This document shows positions 22,992 to 34,121 of a DNA stretch of 64,000 nucleotides, one piece after another. The DNA comes from Larimichthys crocea (taxonomy: Eukaryota > Chordata > Actinopteri > Sciaenidae), in assembly GCF_000972845.2 (NCBI RefSeq), contig NC_040028.1:21467582-21531581 (forward strand), read 5' to 3'. Numbering within the stretch: the first letter of the stretch is position 1; each line of letters starts with the position of its first letter. A program made the translations under genes and the position numbers. A model generated the notes under the pieces. That model searched no databases. It saw only the letters and a list, made by a program, of their open reading frames with translations, and was not told the DNA's origin.

Positions 22992-23270
22992 AACCTGCTA
23001 AGATAGTGGATAAACCTGATGCTCTGAGTGTGACGGCAGGCGACATTGCTGCCCTCGAGGTCAAAGTGTGTGGAACCCCAGAGCTCACACCGAAGTGGTT
23101 CAAGGACGGCGTTGAGCTTGCCTCCGGGAGGAAATACAAAATCTCTTTTTCGCGGATGATCTCCAGCCTGAATGTGCTCTCTGCTGAGAAGAAGGACTCT
23201 GGAGAATATACATTTGAGGTTATGAACGAGGTCGGGAAGGACCTAAGTAAAATTAACCTCACAGTCTTAG
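22992..23270 (+). CDS. ttn: Titin Ig exon, super-repeat class F
   Basis: 93 codons, EPAKIVDKPDA start, TPKWFKDGVE core. Neither canonical Cys is in place (ALEVKVCG, YTFEVMNEVG); one Cys has shifted two residues. Confidence 0.9.
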
Positions 23271-23577
23271 GTTGGTGTCTTCTTTCTTTCTTCTTGGTCT
23301 ATGATGAAGGGGCTGGGTATTATTTGGAAATTTCCAAGTTGGTGCCAATTAGACACCTGAGATTAGATCCCAACACCAAAATGATTGCCCATATCTCTTT
23401 CACACCTTACTTTGAGGTATAGAAACATGGTTTTTGGTTACATATCAACAAGAACTTTGTCTAAATGAAATAAAGAATGAGTCAACAAGCTAGCTTTCCT
23501 TTACCCAGCCCTATTAGTAACAGTACATTTGCATTTGTCCTGATGCACTATTAACTTCTTGTTTCCCTCCCTAACAG
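23271..23577 (+). other. Intron, 307 bp
   Basis: Nothing recognised. Confidence 0.45.
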
Positions 23578-23865
23578 ATAAGATCATCCCTCCAACATTC
23601 ACAAGGAAGTTGAAGGATTGCAACACAGTTGTTGGAAATGCTGGAGAGATGGAGTGCAAAGTGTCAGGCTCTCCACCTTTTACCATCTCATGGTACCACG
23701 ATGAAGAGGAGATACAAAGTGGGCCCAATTATGAGATTTCGTTCAGCGACAACAGCTGCATGCTCAAAGTGCCCACGCTAAAGTTGTCCGACTCTGGAGC
23801 ATATAAATGCAAAGCTGTCAACAAGGCGGGATCCAGTGAAACCACTGCCTCCTTTGTTGTGAAAG
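23578..23865 (+). CDS. ttn: Titin Ig exon, super-repeat class A
   Basis: 96 codons, DKIIPPTFTRKLKD start, ISWYHDEEE core, YKCKAVNKAG. Confidence 0.9.
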
Positions 23866-24192
23866 GTCAGGAACTACAGACTGCATGTCGCTTCAGGAGT
23901 TTGATTCAATGAATCCATGTAGATTTTAGTTTTGCATAGAGATATTGTGAAATGTGCAATATTACACAACTAAACTGTGAGCTCGTCCACATTCTGTAAC
24001 CAAGAAAAACAGGACCTTTCTGATTTCACAGAGGATCGTTTAGATTTGTTTAGAGAAAGTTTATGTTGGTTTGTGTCACATTATTGTGCCAGTAATTTAG
24101 ATCTTGAGTGACCACACAGATTAAGTGCAAGTCAAATGAACTACATGCTAAAGATTCCACCATGTTTGATCCCTTTTACTGTCTATGCCCAG
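23866..24192 (+). other. Intron, 327 bp
   Basis: Nothing recognised. Confidence 0.45.
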
Positions 24193-24471
24193 AACCTCCA
24201 TCATTCGTGGTGCCACCACAGCCAGTGGAAGCCATGCCTGGCTCTAACGTGACTTTCTCAGCCATGGTGAAAGGCAGCGCCCCCCTCAAACTAAAGTGGT
24301 TCAGAGGCGCAAAGGAGATCGTGTCTGGACGTGGCTGTAATTTCTCCCTGAAGGATAATCAAGTTATTCTGGAGCTTTTGAATGTGGACAGATCTCATGC
24401 TGGAGAGTACACCTGTCAGATCATCAATGATGCAGGAAAGGAAAGCTGCCCAGTTAATCTCACGGTCAAAG
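24193..24471 (+). CDS. ttn: Titin Ig exon, super-repeat class B
   Basis: 93 codons, [11 protein letters not shown] start, LKWFRGAKE core, [11 protein letters not shown]-strand Cys is Ala (VTFSAMVKG). Confidence 0.9.
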
Positions 24472-25275
24472 GTCAGTGTGGCATGAAAACAGGTGTTTTG
24501 ATTCAGATCGAATGTCTCTGTTTTTGTATCATTATGAAGATTCACAAACTGTAATCAGCTGTGAGCATCTTCTACAGAAGGCCTGAGCGGGGAGTCAGGA
24601 AATATTTTGTGTGTAGGTACATTTTAAGTGTAATGTTGGAATGTTGCACTTCAGCCTCTTGTGGCTGAAATAGGTATAACAACAAACAAACACATTCTCC
24701 TCACCTGTTCACAAAAGAGAAAACACCTGATACCTTTACACCTGCTGCAGGCTGAACAAATGTCAGTGGTTAAAAAAATCTATTTAGATACATGGCCTCG
24801 GAAAAGTTACCAATGGAGTAAAATTACAAAAGTATAGCGAGCAAGATGTTCTTAAAATATCAAAAAAGTATTAATCAGCAGAATGTTTCCTATTGTAGGT
24901 AATTCAATCTGTGACAATGCATCATATTTTATGTTCTGTCTGTAAAATCTGTCATCAGCTTCTAAGCTACAGCTCCTCCTACTGGTTGGAGAAGTAAATT
25001 ACCCTAAGGCTGACAAAGCTAATGATAACACAAATAATGTATTTAAGAACCAGCTGACCCCAAAAATGTAAAGACACTGTTTCAGGTTTTGATGATTCAC
25101 TAGCTCTGATTCAGGTAGAAAGGGGAAGAAATACTATTGTATGCTGGTCCTGGATCAGGACTAATCAGTGACTTGATTGGTTCATCAAATGTATCATTTA
25201 TCAGACGAAACTGATGTTAATCAGTCGAGTACCCTGTTGTCTCATCGCTCAGTTTTTCTCGTTTGTGTCACTCAG
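24472..25275 (+). other. Intron, 804 bp
   Basis: Contains short stretches around 24650 and 24975 that look like worn interspersed repeats, but no ends or coding content could be defined. Confidence 0.35.
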
Positions 25276-25557
25276 AGCCAGCCGCCTTCTCCAAGAAGCT
25301 GAAGGATGTGTCGGTAGAGAAGGGCAAACCATTAACGCTGGAGTGTACATACACTGGAACTCCCAAGATCACGGTGAACTGGTACAAAGATGGCCAGCAG
25401 ATCTTTGCTTCCTACAAATACAACATCACCACGACTGAAAGCTCCTGCATCCTGGAGTGTCTCAGCACCGACGACAAGGAGGCTGCTGGGAAATACTCCT
25501 GTGAAGTGTCCAACGATGCCGGAAAGGACACGTGTGAAGCAGCTGTGTCCATTCTCG
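25276..25557 (+). CDS. ttn: Titin Ig exon, class C-like
   Basis: 94 codons, [17 protein letters not shown] start, VNWYKDGQQ core, [10 protein letters not shown]. From here the six-domain order breaks: the D and E equivalents are absent. Confidence 0.9.
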
Positions 25558-26280
25558 GTTAGTACAGCTTTTCTCAGCTGTTAATCATTGAATGGATTCT
25601 GTTTTTGTTTGGAGACGTGATTTGAAGACTATAGTCTGTCTCTGCGTGTACTTTATGTCACCTGGATCTCTATGGGATCAGTAGCAGCTCCGCTGAAGTT
25701 CATGAAACGTTTCCAAAGATGGTGGTTGGTCTAACTAAAGTACAAGCTGTAACTTATGTATTCCTGAAGATGCTGTTAACAGAGAACGTTCATGTCATCT
25801 CTGTGCTGTTTGTATATCCAACGGTTAACATAGTCCTCTAACAGCTCGACCCTGCCAGGCATGGCTGTCTCATGTCTGACTCCATATCATGGTAGAAGCA
25901 CATAAACCAAACTGAATTTAAATCTGAGCAAGTTGACCAAAGGAAACACTTGACACAGAAATATAGGTGCAATAGGCACTATACTGTTCTGGCCTTTTTA
26001 ATGAAGCTTTAAAAATGTAAAGCTATGATAAGAACACAGATATCAGATCAAGCTAATACTCGATGTACAGACACGATGTAGGACTCTACTTGTTATCAGC
26101 TTAGACCGAGCCTCAGGTAGAATTCATTATGAACTCAGTTTTCACAGTAACACATACACATAATCAACACACACAAAGACTTCCATGAGTTTGTAAAATG
26201 CTCGGTAAGAAGTTGTTCCTGCATTGACTAGCAGATGTCAGGCTTCCTGTAGTTTGACATGTTTGTGTTTGTAACTGCAG
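25558..26280 (+). other. Intron, 723 bp
   Basis: No repeat or coding content recognised. Confidence 0.4.
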
Positions 26281-26559
26281 AGCCGGCGTACTTCGTTGAG
26301 CCCCTGGAGCCCATGGAGGTGACAGCAGGAGACGCCGTATGTCTGAAGTGTCAGGTGGAAGGCACACCTGAGATCAAGGTGTCCTGGTTCAAGGCTGATG
26401 GCAAAGTCAGGTCCAGCCCCACCTGTAAGTTAGAGTACTCGAAGGGCGTCGCCTGCCTGAAGCTCAGCAAAGCCACAAAGGCCGATATCGGAGAGTACAC
26501 CTGCAAGGCGGAGAACCGCATAGGCTCTGCCTCCTCCACCTGCAGGCTCAGTGTATTAG
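26281..26559 (+). CDS. ttn: Titin Ig exon, class F-like
   Basis: 93 codons, EPAYFVEPLEPMEVTAGD start, VSWFKADGK core, YTCKAENRIG. Unlike upstream class F domains it keeps the F-strand Cys. Confidence 0.9.
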
Positions 26560-26675
26560 GTGAGTTGAGCTAGTCTGAACTCTTAAAAAGAAACTATGAT
26601 GAAGTAAGGTGAGTGTACCTCAACGTTGCACCACTGGTTGCTATAAATAACTCTTCACATCTTTGTCTTCTCCAG

Positions 26676-26963
26676 AGGCCAAAACGCCTCCATCCTTCCC
26701 AAAGAAAATAACCAGCCTGCAGCAGACCGAGGGTCTGCCGGTCAGGTTTGAGTGCCGCGTAGCCGGCTCGTCACCAATCGAGGTGTCGTGGCTGAAAGAC
26801 GGCGAGCCTCTGAGGCAAGGAGACGAGTTCTCCATGCTGTACGACGACAACACGGCCGTGCTGCAGATCAGCCGCAGTGAGATGAGGCATTCTGGGGAGT
26901 ACACCTGCGTGGCCACCAACAGCGTGGGCTCAGCCTCCTGCAGAGCCAAGCTGACTCTCCAAG
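26676..26963 (+). CDS. ttn: Titin Ig exon, class A-like
   Basis: 96 codons, EAKTPPSFPKKI start, VSWLKDGEP core, YTCVATNSVG. Confidence 0.9.
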
Positions 26964-27195
26964 GTCTGTACAACACGACTAATCCATTTAATGATTGAAA
27001 TCATTTAAGAAGGCGTGAAGTCTCAGGCTCCGGGTGTTTAGTTTGAGATGCTGACGCAGAATTTCTCAACCTCTTCTGGTCTGTGACCTTCAAAATGATC
27101 TTCAAGGAGTAATACCAAACTATAAAAATACTTCATTACAAGTATTTATATATTCCTACAATAGCTGAAAAACTTTAGCGGATCCATTGATTTTC

Positions 27196-27690
27196 TCCAC
27201 ATATCCGTGGTCAGGTCACAGCAGTGGCAGCAGGTTTAGCAGGGTGCTCCAGAAGTCCTTCTCCCCAGCAATGCATTGCAGCTCCTCCTACAGGATCCTG
27301 AGGTGGATCTAGCTCCTTTTGACGTGAAGGAGCATCAGCTCTACTCCGAGCTCCTCACCCTGTCTATCACATATCTCCTACATACTCCTCAGGATTGTGC
27401 ACCTTAGCTCCCTTTTCTTTGCCTTTGTTTATATTGTATATTTCTTATATTTTCTTGTTTATGTTTCACTGTTGCACTGTTATTGCAGTTGGCTTTTAAT
27501 CTCATTGTACATGCGTATAGTGACAATAAAAGGCATTCATTCATTCATTCATTCATTCATTCATTCATTCATTCATTCATTCTATCTCTAATGCTGAGAG
27601 CAGCCACCCGGCAGAGGAAGCTCTTTTCGGCCACTTGTATCCACGATCTCAGTCTTTTGGTCACTACCACGACACCCCTAACATGAACCA
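27196..27690. repeat. Widespread fish interspersed repeat, split by an insertion
   Basis: Recognised from wording such as GAAGGAGCATCAGCTCTAC, CCGAGCTCCTCACCCT and GGCCACTTGTATCCACGATC, which recur throughout teleost genomes. Family name not certain. It is interrupted at 27369-27580 by a LINE-like tail. Confidence 0.6.
27369..27580 (+). mobile_element. LINE-type 3' tail with (ATTC)n end
   Basis: About 165 bp of non-coding tail ending in GACAATAAAAGGC and then about eleven ATTC units. Flanked by TCTATC on both sides (27363-27368 and 27581-27586), consistent with a target duplication. Family probably L2-like, inferred only from the tail. Confidence 0.55.
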
Positions 27691-27865
27691 TGTGACCATG
27701 CTGGGCCCGACCCTGAGGTTGAGAACTCTGCGCTCAGTTTATACATACAGTGATGTGTGTTTGTGTGTTTAACGAGCCTGAGACATTAATTATGTTCAAA
27801 TGTTTCCATGTAAAGATTTGTTGTTGTTGTTTTATCTTCCTCCCGCTCTTTCACGAACTCTGCAG

Positions 27866-28153
27866 AACCAAGATACCCTCCAGTCTTTGACAGGAAGTTG
27901 TCACCACAGGAAGTGACAGTGGGTGACAGCATTGAGCTAGAGTGTCACATGACCGGCTCTGCCCCGATAAAAGTCACATGGTCCAAAGACCATAAAGATA
28001 TTCGCACTGGGGGCAATTATAAGATCGGCTGTGTGGAAAACACGCCCCACCTGACCATTCTGAAGGCAGATAAAGCCGACACTGGGAAATATTTTTGCCA
28101 TGCCTCTAATGACATGGGGAAGGACTCTTGTTCCTCTGATATCACTGTCAAAG
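27866..28153 (+). CDS. ttn: Titin Ig exon
   Basis: 96 codons, EPRYPPVFDRKLSPQ start, VTWSKDHKD core, YFCHASNDMG. Outside the super-repeat; start and length match the last Ig exons before N2A. Confidence 0.9.
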
Positions 28154-28275
28154 GTATTTCAACCTGGGCCACACACACCTCACCTCGGGCACTCAAGCTC
28201 GCTTTGAGGTTGTTTCTTTGTGTGAAAAAAAACCAAACTTCCTCTGCTCACATCACCGTTTTCTCTTGTTTTCAG

Positions 28276-28566
28276 AGCGTAAAAACCCTCCAGTGTTCAC
28301 CAAAAAGCCCTCAGAGCACATTGAGGACATGGAGGGTAAACTGGTGAAGATTGAGGGCCGAGTCTCCGGCTCGCAGCCCATGTCTGTCAGTTGGTTCAAA
28401 GACAACACAGAGATCTACAGCTCAGACAAATACGACATCAGTTTTAAGAGTAACGTGGCCGTGCTTTGCATTAAGAGCAGTCAGGTGACGGACAGTGGCA
28501 GGTACTCCTGCCAGGCCTTCAATGAAGCTGGAAAAGCCTCCTGCGATGTCACTGTTGGCATCTCAG
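28276..28566 (+). CDS. ttn: Titin Ig exon
   Basis: 97 codons, ERKNPPVFTKKPSE start, VSWFKDNTE core, YSCQAFNEAG. B-strand Cys is Gly (VKIEGRVSG). Confidence 0.9.
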
Positions 28567-29362
28567 GTGGGTTTGACCACGGTGGACAGGAAGTTCATAA
28601 ACAACTAATAATGTTCATAATTCAGTAATTAATTTAAATGATTCAGCATTTTCCTCAGCCTATCTGATATCCTAAACTAATCAGTCAGTACTCATCGTTC
28701 TTTCTGAGCAGTCACACACCGAGTGTTAAATTATGCCTGTAGCTCACGCTGTAGCTTCCAGTCATTCCTCATTGGACGCTGATTGGTTGTGTCTGGAAAG
28801 AAGCCCATAGTCTGAAGGCTTGCAAGGTGTCTCTCGTGATCTCGTGAGTTCAGCTGTCTCGTAAGGTTACAGATTTCCAACACTATTCTTCCGCTCTTCG
28901 TCAGGAAACATAAACAGGTCAGGTGATGTCTGCTGAGACATATTTAAAAGATCTGTATCATCTCATTAGTACATGTGGATTCTGTAATTTAAACATTAAA
29001 TCTCATAACATGTAATAGTTTACTTGTAATTAGGACTTGATCATACGACAAGATACGGATCTCATAATTATCAAGATTGTGCAAGATTAAATTTTGTGAT
29101 CATCTTTCATGGATGTGATGATTTTAAATAAAAGTCCATAATATTTCTTTATATTAATTTAATGAGCTTTTTGTAGATACTTTTTTACCAGATGCTCATG
29201 ACCTGCAGAACTTACTCGATTACCAACAGTTTCGATTCCAAATCACTAGTTTAGATTTTTTACATGCTAATACATTTTTACCAGAAGAAGTTCAGCTCAC
29301 TGACCTCAGCACTGACCCCACCGCAGTCCGCTGAAATCAAACCATCATCTTGTCTCCTGCAG
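28567..29362 (+). other. Intron, 796 bp
   Basis: AT-rich second half; no repeat with definable ends seen. Confidence 0.4.
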
Positions 29363-29650
29363 AGACCAAGAAGCCTCCGGTGTTTGACGTCCCACTCAAA
29401 CCGCTGACTGTGGACGAGGGCGATAAGCTGAGTCTCAGGTGTCACGTCTGTGGGTCTCCACCTCTGAAGATCCAGTGGATGAAGGACAGGAAGGACCTGA
29501 CGTCGTCCGGCAGCACCAGGGTCAGCTTCTCTGACGGGACTGCCTGTCTGGAGATCAGCCCGGCCTCCAGACACGATGCTGGCGATTACCTCTGCAAGGC
29601 CACCAACGACGCTGGCAGCGAGTTCTGCAAGGCCAAAGTCACTGTCAAAG
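29363..29650 (+). CDS. ttn: Titin Ig exon, last before N2A
   Basis: 96 codons, ETKKPPVFDVPLKP start, IQWMKDRKD core, YLCKATNDAG; strong donor GTAAGA. Confidence 0.9.
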
Positions 29651-29929
29651 GTAAGAACTGTGAAAACAAACTATAATACCATATCTATTAAGACTATAGC
29701 CTCATTATGAGCACTGTCTGAAGGAAGATGAAGATCAACCTGTCAAATAATTTATTCATTTGGGAATTCTGTGTTAGATATCAGTTAAATATTTTGCTGT
29801 TGGCTTGTTTCCCGTCTGTCAAACAGCTCCATCGAGTGGACAGTTTAAGGCGTTGAATGTTTTTGGAGTTGAGCGTCAGTCAAATATGACGAGTGCTGTG
29901 ATGTTACATTGTGTTGTGTCGTGTTGCAG

Positions 29930-30040
29930 AGAAACCAGGAGCAGCTCCGGCCCCAACTGAAGTTCCAGCAGCTGCTCCGACCAAAAAACTGGAGAACCTG
30001 TTCTTCATTGAGGAACCCAAAACTACACACGTCACCGAGA
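29930..30040 (+). CDS. ttn: Titin N2A: linker and first strands of I80
   Basis: 37 codons: a Pro/Ala-rich linker, then KKLENLFFIEEPKTTHVTE, nearly the same as the start of human I80. Phase 1 donor inside the Ig domain. Confidence 0.9.
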
Positions 30041-30604
30041 GTGAGACACACAACGTTAACAGAACATAACCACAACATTAACACAACACAGAACATAAAC
30101 ACATCACGATATATAAAAAAAATGTCTTCTTTTTTATCTGTTTTATGAAAAAATATCAATAAAACCAAATTTTTTTTTTGATTATTATTAATATCAAATC
30201 AAGGCATTAGTCCTCTTATCTGACACACACTAGTTTCTCCTACACTACGATTGAAAGGAGAGGTGAGGTGAGGTGAGGGGTATTATTACAGTAACACATG
30301 TGGATGCAATCTGTAACCTCACCACTAGATGTCACTAAATATTACACACTGGACTTTGCATTATGGCACGGTGCACTTTGGGCATGTATAATACATACAA
30401 ATCATGTTTTTTTTATCTTTTTAAATTCAGGTTCACAGTTCAAACATTATTTTATTTGTAGTTGTATGTGTTTGCATTACACCCCAACTATTCCTGGGAA
30501 ACTGAAAGATATAGACTTAGACTAGAAGTACTATTTCGCTGTTGTATGAAAGTAAATAAGAAAATTATGATTTTCGTTCTAACTCTCCACCTGTTGATCC
30601 ACAG
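30041..30604 (+). other. Intron inside I80, 564 bp
   Basis: Holds the fish repeat fragment at 30251-30358; otherwise AT-rich and featureless. Confidence 0.5.
30251..30358 (-). repeat. Fragment of an abundant teleost interspersed repeat
   Basis: Carries the wording CCTCACCACTAGATGTCACT (30317-30336) and ACACACTGGACTTTG, preceded by GGTGAGGTGAGG..., typical of a very common percomorph non-autonomous repeat (usual consensus written on the other strand). Identification from memory. Confidence 0.6.
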
Positions 30605-30890
30605 AGGGCACCGCCACCTTCATTGCCAAAGTGGGCGGTGATCCCATCCCCAACGTGAAGTGGATGAAGGGTAAGTGGAGGCAGATCACTCACGGTGGCC
30701 GGATCTCCATTGAGCAGAAGGGTCAGGAGGCCAAACTGGAGATCAGAGAGGTGACCAAGTCGGACTCGGGTCAGTACAGGTGTGTCGCTTCCAACAAGCA
30801 CGGAGAGATTGAATGCAGCTCAGACATGCATGTGGACGAAAAGAAGGAATCTGCAATGGTCGAGGGAGACCTCCGCGCCAAACTGAAGAA
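30605..30890 (+). CDS. ttn: Titin N2A: rest of I80 and start of unique N2A
   Basis: Reads GTATFIAKVGGDPIPNVKWMK, YRCVASNKHG, then GDLRAKLKK, leaving in phase 2. Closely matches human I80 and the entry to the unique N2A sequence. Confidence 0.92.
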
Positions 30891-31004
30891 GTGAGTTTAT
30901 CTGTGTATGCGATGGATGTTTCAGTAGCCAAAAATCATACCTATGCGTTGACGTATTGAAATATTCTTTGATCCATCACCGTCTTTTCTAAACTCTATTC
31001 TCAG

Positions 31005-31188
31005 GACGCCATCAAAGCAGAAAAGTCCAAAGGAGGATAAGGGCATCGACATTGTCGAGCTGTTGAGGAATGTGGACCCCAAAGAGTACGAGAAATACGC
31101 CCGAATGTACGGCATTACCGACTACCGAGGCTTGCTGCAGGCCATCGAGCAGCTGAAGAAGGAGAAAGCCGAAGAAAGTGGAAGACCG
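31005..31188 (+). CDS. ttn: Titin unique N2A segment (uN2A), part 1
   Basis: 61 full codons. Contains IDIVELLRNVDPKEYEKYA and RMYGITDYRGLLQAIEQLK, the strongly conserved helical part of the N2A insert. In mammals this insert binds ankyrin-repeat proteins of the CARP family and takes part in stretch signalling. Ends in phase 0. Confidence 0.93.
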
Positions 31189-31268
31189 GTAAGTTTCTCC
31201 ACAGTCAGCTCTTCTGATGTGTTTGTGTGTGGAGGTGTTGTGATAAATAATGTGGTTGTTGTTCACAG

Positions 31269-31352
31269 GAACTGGAACGTGGAGACAGAGAGTCTGATGA
31301 GGACATGGCCAGACTGGTGGCCGACCTGCAGAAGAGGATGGAGCGGACAGAG
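31269..31352 (+). CDS. ttn: Titin unique N2A segment, part 2
   Basis: 28 codons, phase 0-0, charged and probably helical (ELERGDRESDEDMARLVAD, LQKRMERTE). Equivalent to the acidic end of human uN2A. Confidence 0.85.
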
Positions 31353-31460
31353 GTCAGGAAACGTTTAAAAACAAAGTTTTGTGCTTTAACAGAAAGAAGA
31401 TGCTGTTGTTCTGCCAGCAACACAGACTTCAGAGAGTTAATTTTCTTGTTGCTCCTACAG

Positions 31461-31728
31461 CCCGTCACCGTGGTGAAGGACATCTCTGATCAGTCTGTCT
31501 TCACCAATAAGGAAGCAGTGTTTGAATGTGAGATCAAGATCAATTACCCAGAGATCACCCTGTCCTGGTACAAGGGCACCCAGAAACTAGACACCAATGA
31601 CAAGTACGACATCAGCATCAGTGGCGACCGCCACCTGCTCAAGATCAAGAAGTGCAAGTCGTCCGACCAGGGCAACTACCGGGTGGTTTGCGGGCCGCAC
31701 ATCTCCAGCGCCAAGCTCACCGTCATGG
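31461..31728 (+). CDS. ttn: Titin N2A Ig I81
   Basis: PVTVVKDISDQSVF start, INYPEITLSWYKGTQKLD core, NYRVVCGPHISSAKLTV end, as in human I81. In mammals I81-I83 lie in the calpain-3 (p94) interaction region. Confidence 0.93.
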
Positions 31729-32031
31729 GTCAGTACTGATACTGTGCACCTACAGTTATACATCTGTTAGTTGTATATCACATCATATCATTTATATACC
31801 AAGTTCTGGAAAGAACAAATAAAACTTCATTGGATTTAAGAAAAACAGTTGATAAATGCCCATTGATCGTTCTTTCTGGGAGGGTCAGACCATTTTTCTT
31901 GTCTTCCAAGGCCAGGGAACCTTTCGTTTAATTGGACTTGGAAGACTTTGGTAGTCAGGTCTTCCCACTTTGTGATGCTTAGTGACCCCTTAACCATCCT
32001 AACAGTTGCTGCATTTTTTTCTGTCTTTCAG
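31729..32031 (+). other. Intron, 303 bp
   Basis: Nothing recognised. Confidence 0.4.
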
Positions 32032-32292
32032 AGGCGGAGGTTGAAAAGCATCTGCAGGACACATCGGGTAAGGAAGGCCAGTCGTGCACACTGTCTTGTC
32101 AGCTGTCTATTCCAAATGTAGAGGCTCATTGGTTTAAAAATGGCAAGCAGTTAGAGATGAAGGGCAGGTACACGTCCGAGGTGAAACACAAGGTTCAGAA
32201 GCTTCTGATCAGAGACCTGAAGTCTGAAGACCAGGGCAGATACACCTGCAAGTACCAGCACCTGGAATCATCCGCCGATCTCTGGGTGGAAG
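32032..32292 (+). CDS. ttn: Titin N2A Ig I82
   Basis: 87 codons, EAEVEKHLQDTSGKEGQSC start, AHWFKNGKQ core, YTCKYQHLESSADL, matching human I82. Confidence 0.92.
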
Positions 32293-32728
32293 GTTTGTAC
32301 CTGGAAACAATCCTGCAACCTTCTAGACGTGGTGGATGTTCTGCAGTTTACTAACCTCTTTCGAGTCCCCCAATCAAACTCTAAGAGACTAATTTTGGAG
32401 ATTTGGATTTTGTCCTCTTTTTTACTCTTTCTTCTGGGATTTGTCCTCCTCTGTCTTAACATTCTTCACGCCTCTCCTCTCCTGGATATTCTTGCAAAAA
32501 AACGTCCGTCATTATCTCATTCGTTGTCTTCTTACGTCCGTCTCGACTCAAATCCAAACCCACCCCTTCCAACAACTAGTCATCATAACTGTCCCATAAA
32601 CATTAGCTTGAGCATCATTTCTAACCATGTGGATGTTGTGTCGATAAAAACTACCATTTAAGTATTGTCATACATTCCCAGTTGTGATGCCAAACACGTT
32701 TACCCATTCACGTCTTTATCTGTTTTAG
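32293..32728 (+). other. Intron, 436 bp
   Basis: T/C-rich; no repeat or coding content recognised. Confidence 0.4.
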
Positions 32729-32938
32729 CTGAACAAATTCATTTCACCAAACGCATCCACAACATCGAAGTCAACGAGCGCCAGTCGGCCACCTTTGAGT
32801 GCGAGGTGTCCTTCGACAACGCTATTGTTTCATGGTACAAAGACACCTGGGAACTGAGAGAGAGCCCTAAGTACAACTTCACAAGCGAGGGCCGAAGACA
32901 TTTCATGGTCATCCGAAATGTGACCATTGAAGACGAAG
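32729..32938 (+). CDS. ttn: Titin N2A Ig I83, part 1
   Basis: 70 codons, AEQIHFTKRIHNIEVNERQ start, FECEVSFDNAIVSWYKD core, ends in ...TIEDEG with the Gly codon split by the intron. Confidence 0.92.
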
Positions 32939-33052
32939 GTGTGTAGAGCGCCATCGAGCCCCAAAGGCCCATCACAAGCTCTATAGACTTTTTTTTTCTC
33001 ATTGTTTTTTCTGACTTGAGTGTTAAACGTCTTCATTATTAAACCCGTGTAG

Positions 33053-33130
33053 GCGTGTACTCAGTGATTGTGAGGTTGGAGCCCAGAGGAGAGGCTAAGA
33101 GCACAGCTGAACTTTATTTGTCTGGCAAAG
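33053..33130 (+). CDS. ttn: Titin N2A Ig I83, part 2
   Basis: 26 codons, VYSVIVRLEPRGEAKSTAEL, completing I83; last Ig before PEVK. Confidence 0.92.
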
Positions 33131-33225
33131 GTACAGTTCCTAGTCAGACGGCACCTTTTATGCTTCTGTTCAGCTTTTGTCTCTTTCAGTGTTTAATGCG
33201 TTGTTCACTCTTCCTCCTTTCACAG

Positions 33226-33252
33226 AAATTGAATTAGCAAGGGTGCCACTTG
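33226..33252 (+). CDS. ttn: PEVK exon, 9 codons
   Basis: EIELARVPL, CAG acceptor and GTAAGT donor. Resembles the short KEI...L leader that follows I83 in human titin. Confidence 0.75.
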
Positions 33253-33925
33253 GTAAGTATTTTCTTTTCAGATGGTTCACAAATTTAATCAACAACATTT
33301 TAGGAAATCTTCTTGTTCTCTCATTTCACCAGAGTCGAGAACGACTGTTTAGCTTAAGCTGGGGAAAACTGCTAGCCAAGCAGCTAGCAAGTTCTTCTGT
33401 ATTGTCTTCTGAATAATGGTGTTGTGTTGTCTGGTTGACGTGTCAAATCTCAGAGAAAGTTGACATTGAAGTGACTTCTACACTGATAAAATAATCTAGA
33501 TTTATTGCATTATTATAGTTCTTTATAACTGGCTCAAGTCAAAGACAGTCAGGATATCCAAAGCTATTCTAGCTGTTTGCATTTCCCTGGTGCTATGGTA
33601 ACATATCCCATGTTATGCTGCTATTTGTACTTGATTGATGTTAAAGTAGCTACAAACTTTCACCCAATCTTATGCTGACTGCTTGCACTGAAAGCAATGG
33701 GATGCTATAGCAGATGTAGCCTCATAATGTTAGGTTAGGCCCCATATAGACTAACTAGCATTGATTCCTTCCAACAACTCTGGCAAATGGTGGGACGCAG
33801 GAGGGTTTTGCAAAATGTCTGACTGTTCCTTTACTTACAGACCAGTTAACTCTAACTCTAACCGTTTTATTATAATTATTCTTTTGAATAAAGTGTTTGT
33901 ATGAACCATATTCCATGTTCTGTAG
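33253..33925 (+). other. Intron, 673 bp
   Basis: No repeat, exon or RNA gene recognised. Confidence 0.4.
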
Positions 33926-33982
33926 ATGTCCCAGACTCCTCAGTTCAGAGGCCTGAAGTGCCTTCATCAGTGGAAATTCAAG
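33926..33982 (+). CDS. ttn: PEVK exon, 19 codons
   Basis: DVPDSSVQRPEVPSSVEIQ, phase 1-1, donor GTGAGA. Confidence 0.75.
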
Positions 33983-34082
33983 GTGAGACTGGAATCAGGA
34001 ACAAGGAGTGTTTATGGTTAATTAAACATTTTGATCTTAATAATAACAATAATGACAACAACATGTCTTTTGTCTTTTAAAG

Positions 34083-34121
34083 AATCTGTTGAATTCTATC
34101 AGTATGAAGAAGAACACAGAG
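34083..34121 (+). CDS. ttn: PEVK exon, 13 codons, acidic and tyrosine-bearing
   Basis: ESVEFYQYEEEHR. First exon with an AAG acceptor. The next exon repeats its pattern, so this is probably a duplicated E-rich exon. Confidence 0.72.

Larger units (their letters stand above)
27055..27732. mobile_element. hAT-like TIR pair enclosing nested fish repeats
   Basis: The left end CGCAGAATTTCTCAACCTC at 27055 and the reverse complement of the right end at 27732 differ by one mismatch and one indel over 19 bases, and fit the CAG-x-G-x-TTCTCAACCT type of hAT termini. No transposase frame inside. Flanking 8-mers are similar but not identical, so the target duplication is doubtful. Confidence 0.5.

Noticed and set aside
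32939..32946. Stop codon after the first I83 exon
   Set aside because: Lies in the intron; the split Gly codon rejoins at 33053 and restores VYSV as in human I83.
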